Shown one piece after another: positions 17,734 to 26,541 of a DNA stretch of 64,000 bases; positions within the stretch are counted from its first letter, which is position 1, and the number at the start of each line of letters is the position of its first letter. Under the pieces are notes generated by a model. It searched no databases and was not told the DNA's origin. It was given only the letters and a program-made list of their open reading frames with translations. The stretch lies in contig NZ_LT907844.1 of assembly GCF_900215505.1 (NCBI RefSeq), positions 3,054,001 through 3,118,000 on the forward strand. The letters run 5' to 3'. This DNA is from Cohaesibacter sp. ES.047 (lineage in GTDB: Bacteria; Pseudomonadota; Alphaproteobacteria; Rhizobiales; Cohaesibacteraceae). The translations under genes were made by a program, and so were the position numbers.

Positions 17734-18789
17734 ATGAAATATTACGTTTCGGGGCTTGCTGTGGTGCTTGCAGCAGCGCTTTGTGTGGGCAACGCACAAG
17801 CTGAAGTAAAAATGAGCGCATCCTTTGTTGCCACCAAGGCCTGCGAGGCCAACAGGAAACTGACAAGTGACAATCCGGGCGGGATGAAAACGAACCCCGG
17901 CAGCGTCTATCGCCTCCTGTCGAAAAACAAGCAAGACGCAACCCACTACCGCATCGTTTTGCCCGATGCACCGGCACCCAAGGAGCGCTGGGTGGCCAAA
18001 TCTTGCGGCATTCTCACAGTACAGCCGCAAGATGGCCCGTCATCACCTGACACCCCCACTCATGTCACCACCACGGTTGAACCGGACAGTATCGAGAACC
18101 AACTCGCAGCCAGTTGGGAGCCGGCCTTCTGTGCGACAAAAACAGGCCAAAGCAAAGCCGAATGTCAGAGCCAGACCGCTGACCGACCAGACGCAACGCA
18201 ATTCTCGATCCATGGACTTTGGCCAGATGATCTTGATGATCGGGAGCAATTCCCCTGCTTTTGCGATGGGAGCGGCCCGAAATCCTGCAAGGGTGGAGAA
18301 TCCAATCGGACTCCGGTCGCCATTGATCCCGCTATCATGAAACGGCTTGCCGTCACGATGCCGGGTGTCCAATCCGATCTGCAATATCACGAGTGGCACA
18401 AGCACGGCACCTGCTATGAAGACTTTTTGAGCACGGCGGACCGCGAGTCCGATCCAGACGAATATTTCGAGGAAACCCTCAGTCTCATCGATCAGCTCAA
18501 TGCGTCTGCTGTCGGCACCCTGTTCAAGGCGCGACTGGGCGAAGTCGTCACCCGTCAGGAAATCGAGACGGCGCTCGACGAGAGTTTTGGTGAGGGGGCA
18601 AGCGAGCGGGTTAATATTGAATGCAAGAAGGTCGACGGGGAAAATGTCATATCGCAGCTCTTCATTGGACTGGGTGGCGCGATCTCCAAGGACAGTGATC
18701 TTGGCGGACTGATGCTGGCGTCTCCAAAACGAAAGAGCTTCAGCAAGTATGAGCCCTGCAACAAGGGGCGCATTTTGGCGGTTGAATAG
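17734..18789 (+). CDS. RNase T2-family secreted ribonuclease
   Basis: A 351-residue protein with a signal peptide (YYVSGLAVVLAAALCVGNAQA). The start is at 17734 behind GGGAGGGA. The two catalytic segments of the T2 family are present: CAS I FSIHGLWPD (His160) and CAS II YHEWHKHGTCY (His219, Glu220, Lys223, His224). Many cysteines suggest disulfides, fitting a periplasmic or secreted location. It hydrolyses single-stranded RNA via 2',3'-cyclic phosphates. About 100 residues between the signal peptide and the catalytic domain form an extra region with its own Cys pair (Cys37, Cys91) that I do not recognise. Confidence 0.9.
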   Translation: MKYYVSGLAVVLAAALCVGNAQAEVKMSASFVATKACEANRKLTSDNPGGMKTNPGSVYRLLSKNKQDATHYRIVLPDAPAPKERWVAKSCGILTVQPQDGPSSPDTPTHVTTTVEPDSIENQLAASWEPAFCATKTGQSKAECQSQTADRPDATQFSIHGLWPDDLDDREQFPCFCDGSGPKSCKGGESNRTPVAIDPAIMKRLAVTMPGVQSDLQYHEWHKHGTCYEDFLSTADRESDPDEYFEETLSLIDQLNASAVGTLFKARLGEVVTRQEIETALDESFGEGASERVNIECKKVDGENVISQLFIGLGGAISKDSDLGGLMLASPKRKSFSKYEPCNKGRILAVE

Positions 18790-19231
18790 CTGAAGTGCAC
18801 TTTGCTCTGCGACGAGAAATTGCTCGCGCGCGTCAAGCGAGCGAGCCCATTTTGTCTTTCAATCGCATCTGACGAGCTGCTTTAGAGAAAAGGTGGCAGG
18901 CCTTTTGTCGTGTTGCGACAAATTTGGGCAGAAGTCATCAACAATCCGGAAATCTGGCGTGCTGAGACGGTTCAGTTCAGGCGCGCGATTGCCTAGCATG
19001 GAATCAATACCAGTCGGCTTAAAGGGATGGCCAACGCATTCCACATCGGTCCACGCCTCGTGGGGCGGGGCTTGTGTTTCGTGAACCTGCGCGCATTTAC
19101 GTGCGTGCGGAATGCTCGTTCCAAGCCGTCAGACACCAATCCATTTGGTGTCGGGGCCGGGCTTCGACTTCGCGTTGGAAACGGTCATCCAAAGCCAGTT
19201 GAGGCAATCGAAGCGACAAGGAGGGAAAGTC
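18790..19231. other. 442-bp intergenic region with inverted repeats
   Basis: No coding frame is convincing. It holds a terminator-like repeat GCTCGC/GCGAGC (18822-18827 and 18841-18846) after the RNase gene. Two perfect inverted repeats follow: TTTGTCG (18904-18910) / CGACAAA (18916-18922), and GACACCAA (19132-19139) / TTGGTGTC (19145-19152), the second 80 bp before the methyltransferase start. Confidence 0.5.
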
Positions 19232-19855
19232 ATGGGCACACGGACCGACATTCATGATCGGGCTTTGAAAGCCGAAACGACAGACGAATTGATGGGCCTC
19301 TATCAGGATTGGGCCGCCAGCTATGATCAGGATCTCATTGAGGACTGGGGCTACCAAGCGCCCGAGCGTGTCGCGCAACTGGTCAAGACCGCCTATCGGG
19401 ACAAAGGCGCAAAGATCCTTGATGCAGGGTGTGGCACCGGGTTGGTCGGGCAGGAGCTCGCCAAAAGCGGGTTCAAGACAATCGATGGCGCGGATTATTC
19501 CCAAAGCATGCTGGACGAGGCAAAGAACAAAGGTGTCTACAGCGATCTCTATCAGATCGATCTGAACCTGCCCTTGAGCGTCAAGGACGGGACATATGAT
19601 ATCGTCACATGTGCTGGCACCTTCACCGCATCACACATTCACCCGGAAGCCATCAAGGAACTTGTGCGCATCACACGCAAGGGCGGGATCGTCTGCGTCA
19701 CCGTCCGTGATAGCTACTGGAACGAAACGAACTTTGGTCAATTGGTGCTTGATATGGATAATGCGGGGCGGATTGATCTGCGCGAAGTGAGAACGGAGCT
19801 CTATATCGGTAGCGAGCAATCCTATTGCAAAATTCTCATACTCGAAGTGCTTTGA
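19232..19855 (+). CDS. class I SAM-dependent methyltransferase
   Basis: A 207-residue protein whose start at 19232 sits behind AAGGAGGGA. The Rossmann SAM-binding motif I is KILDAGCGTGLVGQEL, with the acidic loop DGADYSQSMLDEA and later motif DIVTCAGTFTASHI. The N-terminal half (ELMGLYQDWAASYDQDLIEDWGYQAPERVA) resembles the Williams-Beuren-region 27-like group, whose substrates are unknown. It appears monocistronic. The upstream inverted repeats at 18904 and 19132 could regulate it. Confidence 0.82.
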   Translation: MGTRTDIHDRALKAETTDELMGLYQDWAASYDQDLIEDWGYQAPERVAQLVKTAYRDKGAKILDAGCGTGLVGQELAKSGFKTIDGADYSQSMLDEAKNKGVYSDLYQIDLNLPLSVKDGTYDIVTCAGTFTASHIHPEAIKELVRITRKGGIVCVTVRDSYWNETNFGQLVLDMDNAGRIDLREVRTELYIGSEQSYCKILILEVL

Positions 19856-19894
19856 AATCGGGCTCTCCGGCCAGGAGAGGACAGAGGCGGCACT

Positions 19895-20623
19895 CTAGAT
19901 TCCGTCTCCGACGATCCATATGACACCGGTTTTGATGCCCACGACGCAGATGTTGGCGAAAATCCCGTTCGAAGCACGGACGACATGCTCGACAAAGCGC
20001 GTTTCTTTCAACCGTTTGGCGATGTTGGGGGGATCCTCGCGCAGCCAGATCAGAAGGGCCGTGTTGGGTTCATACCTTTTTGCGGCCTTGCGCAACACCG
20101 CCCGCAACACCTCTTGCTCAACCTCTCGCACCCCGTAGCCGAAATGCCAGTTCGTGTCCATCATCTGACCGATGCGCGACATTTCCCTGTCGCGCCTGAC
20201 AAGGGCGGCGCCTTGCCGGGGATTCATCGCGCGCGTGATTTCGACATAGCCCGCCCGATCCGGTGTGATGTGAGGCTGGTTCGAGGCTATGCGATACATC
20301 GCATCGAAGCTGCAGCCATTGATCGTCTTTGGGTCGCCGCTGCCCGTGCGCGTGGCGCAAACCTCGATCGTGGTGTCCCAGTTTCTGAGGTCACCGACAT
20401 AATGCTTGCCGAAAAGCAAAAGCGGGAGCCACTCATCGACATGCTTGGCTCCCGGTCCGATATGAGATGTTGAAGGATGCTGCTGAACGAAGCTGGGCCT
20501 CTCGTTCACCAAGGCCCGATCATGGTTCTGGATTCGTATGCTCTCTTCCCAAAAGAGCTCCTCAAACTCACCAATGGTCAGCCAGTCGGTTAACGCAGGG
20601 TCTGATGGACTGTCATAAATCAT
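19895..20623 (-). CDS. conserved hypothetical protein, unknown function
   Basis: A 242-residue soluble protein, no signal peptide, that I do not recognise. It is rich in Trp and Arg (LTIGEFEELFWEESIRIQNHDRALV; HVDEWLPLLLFGKHYVGDLRNWDTT; NTALLIWLREDPPNIAKRLKETRFVEHVV). The C-terminus is hydrophobic (ANICVVGIKTGVIWIVGDGI). Composition is like that of neighbouring genes and no other frame competes across the region, so it is probably real. It is convergent with the methyltransferase gene and divergent from acuI. Confidence 0.65.
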   Translation of the reverse strand: MIYDSPSDPALTDWLTIGEFEELFWEESIRIQNHDRALVNERPSFVQQHPSTSHIGPGAKHVDEWLPLLLFGKHYVGDLRNWDTTIEVCATRTGSGDPKTINGCSFDAMYRIASNQPHITPDRAGYVEITRAMNPRQGAALVRRDREMSRIGQMMDTNWHFGYGVREVEQEVLRAVLRKAAKRYEPNTALLIWLREDPPNIAKRLKETRFVEHVVRASNGIFANICVVGIKTGVIWIVGDGI

Positions 20624-20948
20624 TCGACTTGCTTCCGGAGAATCGTTCGATGAAATCCATTTCCTGTCTATATTGAGCCAAAAATACGGGAGAAAATCAA
20701 CGGCTATGGTTTAAGAGCGCCGAATAACAACATGTGGTAGGTGTTCTGAGTGCGCATTTTGCTTTGAGCCAGCCGCATAACGGCTTTTCAGGACTGTCTC
20801 TGGCGCATGGGTTCCATATCTGCCACATGTGAGACCAATTTTTCCGGCATCATAGATGCCAACACGAGGCAATCGGTTCAGTCACACTAAGATGATGTCG
20901 GGCCATTGTGAGCAAGCAACAAAAAAACTCTATAGGAGAGACCACAGC
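20624..20948. other. divergent intergenic region (unknown gene / acuI)
   Basis: A 325-bp region between divergently transcribed genes, presumably holding both promoters. No strong promoter or operator match was seen. The acuI ribosome-binding site AGGAGAG is at 20934-20940. Confidence 0.4.
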
Positions 20949-21941
20949 ATGGATGACTTCAAAGCCATCGTAATCGATCGGGATGATCAGAAGAAGCAGA
21001 GTGTGGCGGTGAAACACCTGACCGAGGCTGATCTCATGGAAGGGGATGTTACGGTCAAGGTGAGCCACTCGACGGTCAACTACAAGGATGGACTGGCGAT
21101 CACCGGCAAGAGCCCCGTAGTTCGCCGCTGGCCAATGGTTCCGGGCATTGATATGGCAGGGGAAGTCATCGCCTCGGACAATGCGGAATTCAAGGTTGGC
21201 GATGCGGTCATCCTTAATGGCTGGGGTGTCGGTGAAACCCACATGGGGGCTTTCAGCGAAGTTGCGCGCGTGAAGTCAGATTGGCTCATTCATAAGCCTG
21301 AAGGCCTGACCCCTGCTCAGTGCATGGGCATTGGTACGGCCGGCTATACGGCTATGCTGTGCGTCATGGCGCTTGAAAAAGCTGGCGTCACCCCGGACAA
21401 GGGCCCTGTGCTTGTCACCGGTGCTGCCGGTGGTGTTGGCTCTGTTGCCATCTCTCTTCTTTCCAAGCTGGGCTTTCATGTCATTGCCTCGACTGGCCGG
21501 ATGAGCGAAGGCGACTATCTCAAGGGCCTCGGAGCCGCTGAACTGATCGACCGGAACGAACTGTCTGAAGCTGGCCGTCCTTTGGGTAAGGAACGCTGGG
21601 CTGGTGCGGTGGATTCCGTTGGTAGCCAGACGCTTGCCAATGTGCTTGCTCAAACCCAGTATGGTGGCGCGGTATCCGCTTGTGGCCTTGCGCAAGGGTT
21701 CGATCTTCCTTCCACAGTGATGCCCTTCATCCTGCGCGGTGTCAGCCTGCTCGGCATCGACTCGGTGATGGCAGCCAAAGAGAAACGCGTCGAAGCCTGG
21801 CAGCGCCTGGCAAGTGATCTCGACACAGCAAAACTTGATAGCCTCACCAAGACCATCGGTTTTGACGATATCATCAAGTCGGCAGAAGACATCATTGCCG
21901 GTAATATTCGCGGTCGAGTGATTATCGACATCAACGGCTGA
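20949..21941 (+). CDS. acuI: acryloyl-CoA reductase-type MDR oxidoreductase (AcuI/YhdH)
   Basis: A 330-residue medium-chain dehydrogenase/reductase: N-terminal GroES-like domain (STVNYKDGLAITGKSPVVRRWPMVPGIDMAGEV, a signature of the AcuI/YhdH group) and NADPH-binding Rossmann domain (VLVTGAAGGVGSVAISLLSKLGFHVIASTGR). No zinc-binding cysteines are seen. AcuI reduces acryloyl-CoA to propionyl-CoA, detoxifying acrylate made from DMSP or 3-hydroxypropionate. The start at 20949 has AGGAGAG upstream. Family assignment is firm; the exact substrate is inferred. Confidence 0.88.
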   Translation: MDDFKAIVIDRDDQKKQSVAVKHLTEADLMEGDVTVKVSHSTVNYKDGLAITGKSPVVRRWPMVPGIDMAGEVIASDNAEFKVGDAVILNGWGVGETHMGAFSEVARVKSDWLIHKPEGLTPAQCMGIGTAGYTAMLCVMALEKAGVTPDKGPVLVTGAAGGVGSVAISLLSKLGFHVIASTGRMSEGDYLKGLGAAELIDRNELSEAGRPLGKERWAGAVDSVGSQTLANVLAQTQYGGAVSACGLAQGFDLPSTVMPFILRGVSLLGIDSVMAAKEKRVEAWQRLASDLDTAKLDSLTKTIGFDDIIKSAEDIIAGNIRGRVIIDING

Positions 21942-21979
21942 TCATCGCGAACGAATTTCACCTAAACGATAGCTGCATT

Positions 21980-22008
21980 GAGGGCCGGATCTCCGGCCCT
22001 CTTTTTTT
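21980..22008 (+). terminator. terminator of acuI
   Basis: Stem GAGGGCCGGA (21980-21989) / TCCGGCCCTC (21992-22001) followed by seven Ts. It is 38 bp after the stop codon. Confidence 0.92.
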
Positions 22009-22101
22009 GTCTGACTATCATCGCGATGTCATAATCGTATCAGTTACCGCGTGATTGTGGATCACGCACCTCAGCTTTCCTCGCCTAAAGGCGAGCTTTT
22101 T
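22007..22101 (+). ncRNA. candidate small RNA unit (promoter, hairpin, terminator)
   Basis: Directly after the acuI terminator there is a possible promoter: TTGTCT (22007-22012), 17-bp spacer, CATAAT (22030-22035). Then come a hairpin GCGTGAT (22049-22055) / ATCACGC (22061-22067) and a second one CTCGCC (22080-22085) / GGCGAG (22090-22095) with loop TAAA followed by CTTTTTG. A transcript of about 60 nt ending at 22101 would consist almost entirely of these hairpins. It could instead be a backup terminator for acuI. No sequence family is recognised. Confidence 0.3.
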
Positions 22102-22529
22102 GAGTCTCGCGGCGCACTGGGTGCTAGCCTTATGGCGAGCCAAGAGCGTGTGTAATATCGGCTATGCAGAAAACGCAGAGCATACTTTCGGCCACTTTTG
22201 CGAGTGGGTTGACGTCTAGCACGCTACGAACGTCAGGATTGAAGATGCTTGTCAACAAGAAATTTATGGAAAGAATTTGTGGCTATTTAGAAACTAAACT
22301 TGCCATCAGTAGGAAAATATTAATATATATTACGTGAAAATGGACCTCAAACAGCAATGAAGTTTCTGCATTGCTGCAATGCGGACCATTTGAAAGCGAT
22401 GCAGACCAACTTCAAGATTTCAGGGGATAGCTCGGAAGTTCCGGCGTAAATCATACTTTTGCCGAAGGCTTGGCGTTAAACTGCAATCAATAGATGAAAC
22501 CAACAATGGCAAAAAAAGAGAGTAGAGCC
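22102..22529. other. intergenic region, AT-rich in the middle
   Basis: About 430 bp without a supported gene. The stretch 22250-22340 is markedly AT-rich compared with its surroundings and may hold the promoter of the following small gene. Confidence 0.4.
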
Positions 22530-22688
22530 ATGTCTGAACAATCTAAAAGTGCACCAGCATCCCAAGACCTGCTTGAAAAAGAATATCATGAGATCGGCAT
22601 CGAAGCGATTGCTGCTGCTTGTTGCGTGAAACGGTCGCATCAGCAAAAAAAACACGCCGACTATGATCCGCATGTAGAAGACTATTGA
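22530..22688 (+). CDS. 52-residue conserved small protein
   Basis: The frame starts MSEQSKSAPASQDLLEKEYHEIGIEAIAAACC and ends HADYDPHVEDY. The motif EKEYxEIGIxAIAAA resembles small proteins of unknown function in Hyphomicrobiales. A purine-rich AAAGAGAG precedes the ATG at 22530; an earlier in-frame ATG at 22494 is possible but less well placed. Two adjacent cysteines and several histidines are present in the C-terminal half. Function unknown. Confidence 0.5.
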   Translation: MSEQSKSAPASQDLLEKEYHEIGIEAIAAACCVKRSHQQKKHADYDPHVEDY

Positions 22689-22872
22689 TCACTGTTCCTG
22701 CTCGACACCGTCAATTGATGGTAAAAGACAGGAACAGGAGAGTGGCCATCTCCTGCTTGCGACGCAAGGGAGCCAATTCGGTTGCCACTCCGGGGCAGCT
22801 GGCATTTGATGCCACTGCAGCACAGTCGAGTATGCACTGATCTGCTGCTGGATTGATAAAAAGTTCAGCATG

Positions 22873-22907
22873 AAAAAAGCGCATGTCCGCGGGACATGCG
22901 CTTTTTT
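22873..22907. terminator. bidirectional terminator between the small gene and the LysE-type gene
   Basis: Stem of 16 bp, AAAAAAGCGCATGTCC (22873-22888) paired with GGACATGCGCTTTTTT (22892-22907), three-base loop GCG. U-tracts arise on both strands, serving the minus-strand exporter gene and the plus-strand small gene. Confidence 0.9.
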
Positions 22908-22946
22908 GTTTGGGAGCGCCAAACGCAGCACTCTGATGCGTCTAGA

Positions 22947-23570
22947 TCAAAGCACATTGCCCAGCAACGACAGGGCGAGAAGCCACATCACGGCCCCGAT
23001 GGTGAAATCCAGAATGCGCCACGCAATCGGCTTTTCAAACAGCGGCGTGAGAATACGGGCCCCATAGCCAAGCGCGAAGAACCAGACGAAGCTCGCCAGT
23101 ATCGCACCAATGGCAAACACGCCCTGTTGGGCACGCGGCCATTGCGCCGACAGGCTTCCCACCAGCAACACCGTATCGAGATAGACATGCGGGTTGAGAT
23201 AGGTGAAAGCAAGCACGGTCAGTATGGCACGTTTGAGGCTCACCGCGCCGCCGCTGCCAACTTGCAATTCTTCAGACTTCAGGGCGCGCCGGAACGCTTG
23301 CAATCCATATCCCATCAGGAAGGCAAACCCGGCCCACGTGATGATCGTGAGCAGGATGGGTGATTGCTGCACCAGTGCACCCATACCAGCAACCCCTGCC
23401 GCAATCAGCAAAGCGTCAGAAAAGGCGCAGACAAGAACCACCGGCAAGACATGTTGGCGTTGAAGACCAAGCCGCAGCACAAAGGCATTTTGCGCGCCGA
23501 TGGCAATGATCAGCGAGGCACCAAGAAAGAAGCCCTGCAACAGGGGTGCGAAAACCTCTGAAAATGACAT
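22947..23570 (-). CDS. LysE/ArgO-family amino-acid exporter
   Basis: A 207-residue protein with about six membrane helices. The family signature IIAIGAQNAFVLRLGLQRQHVLPVVLVCAFSDALLI is at the N-terminus and LAFTYLNPHVYLDTVLLVGS is in the middle. The start at 23570 (MSFSEVFAPLLQGFFLGASL) begins at the first helix; an extension to 23639 lacks family similarity. Members export basic amino acids such as lysine or arginine. The usual divergent LysG/ArgP regulator is not adjacent. Confidence 0.88.
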   Translation of the reverse strand: MSFSEVFAPLLQGFFLGASLIIAIGAQNAFVLRLGLQRQHVLPVVLVCAFSDALLIAAGVAGMGALVQQSPILLTIITWAGFAFLMGYGLQAFRRALKSEELQVGSGGAVSLKRAILTVLAFTYLNPHVYLDTVLLVGSLSAQWPRAQQGVFAIGAILASFVWFFALGYGARILTPLFEKPIAWRILDFTIGAVMWLLALSLLGNVL

Positions 23571-23750
23571 GAAGAAAAGCCTCAAAAATTGGAAAGAGAG
23601 GGCAGTGGAGGGACTGCTCTTTCTAAGCAACTGGCGCACGATGTCAATGCGCCATTGCCGCCTATTGTGAGAGCAAAGTGTTGTGCCGAACGATCAATGG
23701 GCGGTCCGGGCGGCTCAGGATCGACGAGCACGGAGGGAGTGAACAAACAG

Positions 23751-23791
23751 TTGGGCCTGGCAACCAGCTCAAGCTCAGCCAGCAGGCCCAA
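23751..23791 (-). terminator. hairpin downstream of pdxH, probable terminator
   Basis: Arms TTGGGCCTGGC (23751-23761) and GCCAGCAGGCCCAA (23778-23791) pair with a small bulge. On the minus strand this is followed by CTGTTTGTTC. It lies 27 bp after the pdxH stop codon. Confidence 0.55.
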
Positions 23792-23817
23792 CGCCTCAGA
23801 TAAAGCCCTTGCGACAA

Positions 23818-24414
23818 TCAGGGATAAAGCTGGGTCTTTTCCCAACCACCTTCGACACCCTTGAAGACCACCCGGTCATGCAGACGGAAAGGTCGGTCGT
23901 GCCAGAATTCAATCTCGGTGGGGCGAACCAGAAAGCCCGACCAGTAGTCCGGGCGTGGCACCTTGCCGATATTGAATTTGGCCGTATATTCCGCCACTGC
24001 CTTCTCTAGGGCAAAGCGGCTTTCAAGTGGACGGGATTGTTTCGATGCCCACGCACCGATGCGGCTGCCACGCGGACGCGAATAGAAATAATCGTCGGCT
24101 GCATCCGTAGAGACAACCTCGACATTTCCGCGGATCCTTATCTGACGCCTCAGGCTTTTCCAGTGAAACAGCAGGGCTACCTTCTTGGACGCGAGCAGTT
24201 CCCGGCCCTTGGCGCTTTCGAAGTTGGTGTAGAAAACGAAGCCCTCTTCGGAATAGTCCTTCAGCAGCACCATGCGCACATTCGGCATGCCGCTTTCGTC
24301 TACCGTCGAGACGGCCATCGCGTTGGGATCATTGGGTTCGCTGGCTTCCGCATCTTTAAGCCATTCAGAAAACAGCAAAAGCGGTTTCTTTGCCTCAATA
24401 AAGTTACTGGACAT
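23818..24414 (-). CDS. pdxH: pyridoxamine/pyridoxine 5'-phosphate oxidase
   Basis: A 198-residue FMN enzyme that oxidises PNP or PMP to pyridoxal 5'-phosphate. Family motifs: [82 protein letters not shown] and the C-terminal [28 protein letters not shown]. Length and motif order are standard; the final residues QLYP replace the usual RLxP. Confidence 0.96.
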   Translation of the reverse strand: MSSNFIEAKKPLLLFSEWLKDAEASEPNDPNAMAVSTVDESGMPNVRMVLLKDYSEEGFVFYTNFESAKGRELLASKKVALLFHWKSLRRQIRIRGNVEVVSTDAADDYFYSRPRGSRIGAWASKQSRPLESRFALEKAVAEYTAKFNIGKVPRPDYWSGFLVRPTEIEFWHDRPFRLHDRVVFKGVEGGWEKTQLYP

Positions 24415-24503
24415 TAACCTTCCTAGCAGACAATGGGACAGGGTGTGACAGGTGGGATCCTGCAGTTTTGCAGGATTTCCCTTTCAGAGTAAAGGACAGC
24501 GTC

Positions 24504-24971
24504 GTGATTGGCCATAGTTTCAAAACATCTATATACAGCGCTTTGCAAGCGTCTGCTCGGATGTCGGTGCTGGCTGTAACGTGTTCACTCGGAGCCTGCG
24601 CCTCAATCGGTCTTGGCAGTTCCGAATTGGCAGTGGATCACACAACAACTGGGTCCATTCTGCCGGATACGGCCCTTCTAGCAGGCATCGAACGATCCGA
24701 TTGGGAAATCTTGCTGGCCAAGATTTCCTCCTTCGACAAGGCAGACCTCAAATCCGGTGAGGCAACCGGCAACTGGAACAATCCGGTTACGGGATCGAAA
24801 GGCCGGATTACCCAGGTTAAGCTTCAGCCTTCCCAGTTCAGTTCGGAATGCCGCTTCTTCAAAAGCTCCATGCATCGGGTAACCGGCGTCGAGAATATTC
24901 AGGGCGAAATCTGTCGCGTTCCAAACGGCGAATGGCAGATTACTGGCTTCGCGTCCGGCACGACGGCCTGA
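24504..24971 (+). CDS. small lipoprotein with surface-antigen-like domain
   Basis: A 155-residue protein. A GTG start at 24504 is chosen because AAAGGA (24491-24496) is 7 bases away. The N-terminus then gives a signal with a lipobox (AVTCSLGAC), predicting an acylated Cys. The mature part (DWEILLAKISSFDKADLKSGEATGNWNNPVTGSKGRITQVKLQPS, then SSECRFFKSSMHRVTGVENIQGEICRVPNGEWQITG) has the pattern of the RT0821/Lpp0805-type surface-antigen family seen in alphaproteobacteria. Function unknown; it may link to envelope integrity. It diverges from pdxH. Confidence 0.75.
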   Translation: MIGHSFKTSIYSALQASARMSVLAVTCSLGACASIGLGSSELAVDHTTTGSILPDTALLAGIERSDWEILLAKISSFDKADLKSGEATGNWNNPVTGSKGRITQVKLQPSQFSSECRFFKSSMHRVTGVENIQGEICRVPNGEWQITGFASGTTA

Positions 24972-25008
24972 GGCCGAACTCTGCTTGACGCTTGCATCTC
25001 ATGGCTGA

Positions 25009-26229
25009 TTACGCTTCCAAAGGTTGCGGTCGCTCGACCGCTTCTTCCCGTATAGGCCAGTGGATGAGGGCGGCAAAGAGCCCCAGAGCGACAGAAATCC
25101 ACCAGATCACATCGTAGCTGCCGTAAATGTCATACAGCAGCCCTCCAAGCCAGACGCCAAGAAACGACCCGATCTGGTGTGAGAGGAAGACGAAACCGAA
25201 CAGCGTCGCGATGTAGCGCGTGCCGAAAATCTTGATAACCAGCCCCTGGGTGGGCGGTACGGTGGAGAGCCATAACAGACCCATGGCTGCGGAAAACATC
25301 AGAATTGATACCACTGAAATCGGCATCATGATGAAGATCGCAATCACCACCGAGCGAGCGAAATAAATGAAACTAAGCATGTAGCGCAAAGGCATCTTGC
25401 GGCCCAGAATCCCTGATAGAAAAGCGCCGACCATGTTGAACAAGCCAATGAGCGCGATTGCCCAGCCACCCCACTTGGCATCAATGCCGTAGTCAGCAAT
25501 GAAGGGTGGCAGGTGGGTGGTAATGAAGGCAAGGTGCCAGCCACAAACGAAAAAGCCGAAGACGAGCAGAACATAGGAATTGTGCCCGAAGGCCTCTCGC
25601 AGGGCTTCCAAAAGACTCTGTTCGCGTTCACCGGCCAAGCTGCTTGATTGTGGTTTGCCGCGGAATACCGGCGCAATGAGAGGGACGATCAGCACGATGA
25701 CCCCCATGATCATCAGGGTCTCGCGCCAGCCATAGCTATTCATCAAGCCCTGACTGATCGGTGCAAAGAGGAATTGCCCCATCGAGCCCGCAGCCGTTCC
25801 AAGACCGAAGGCAACCGAGCGAATGTGAAGCGGCAGCAGACGGGTAAAAGCCGCGAGCACCAGAAAGAATCCTGAACCGGCAATACCAATGCCCATCAGC
25901 ACGCCCGCGCTCATCACAAAAGATGAGGGATCCTGAACGGTGGACATCCAGAACAGAGACGCTGAATAGGTAAGGGCGCCCACGACAAGAACGCGCGCAG
26001 TCCCGAATCGATCAGCGATCATGCCCACAAACGGCTGTGCCAAACCCCAGACAAGATTCTGGATCGCAATGGCGAGTGAGAAAATCTCGCGGCTCCAGCC
26101 ATTCTCATTGGTGACCGGTGTGAGGAAGAACCCCATTGTTGCTCGTGGACCAAATCCAAGCGCGGCAATGGTGCAACCAAGCAGGATGATCATCCCGTAG
26201 GGCAGGCGTGTCTTGCTCTCTGCATTCAT
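25009..26229 (-). CDS. MFS transporter (oxalate/monocarboxylate-type)
   Basis: A 406-residue protein with about 12 membrane helices and the MFS loop motif GMIADRFGTARVLV between helices 2 and 3. The N-terminus (TPVTNENGWSREIFSLAIAIQNLVWGLAQPFVG) is typical of the oxalate:formate antiporter and monocarboxylate-porter subfamily. The substrate is unknown. It stands alone, with an 888-bp gap before nadA. Confidence 0.85.
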   Translation of the reverse strand: MNAESKTRLPYGMIILLGCTIAALGFGPRATMGFFLTPVTNENGWSREIFSLAIAIQNLVWGLAQPFVGMIADRFGTARVLVVGALTYSASLFWMSTVQDPSSFVMSAGVLMGIGIAGSGFFLVLAAFTRLLPLHIRSVAFGLGTAAGSMGQFLFAPISQGLMNSYGWRETLMIMGVIVLIVPLIAPVFRGKPQSSSLAGEREQSLLEALREAFGHNSYVLLVFGFFVCGWHLAFITTHLPPFIADYGIDAKWGGWAIALIGLFNMVGAFLSGILGRKMPLRYMLSFIYFARSVVIAIFIMMPISVVSILMFSAAMGLLWLSTVPPTQGLVIKIFGTRYIATLFGFVFLSHQIGSFLGVWLGGLLYDIYGSYDVIWWISVALGLFAALIHWPIREEAVERPQPLEA

Positions 26230-26541
26230 GTCGTGGTCCTTTCAGGGAAGGGCGCTCTGCATTGGACGACGGAGTGTAGGGGCGTTTATTCCTAAGTAAA
26301 AGCGATTGTTCTTGATGGAATGATCAAATCTGCTGATGGACACGGGCCGAAATGGTGTGACCGTCAAGGGCGCAAGTCAGATCACATACGAGGCAATTAA
26401 GGCGCCAACCAACAGCAATGAGAGATGTCATCTATCTGACATGCAACGGCGATATTGTCTCTCTAACAGAGAAGCTCTCGTTGGATTTCACATTCGTGTA
26501 TTGATTTCAGCACCTGATTTTATTTCTTTTTTTCATGGATT

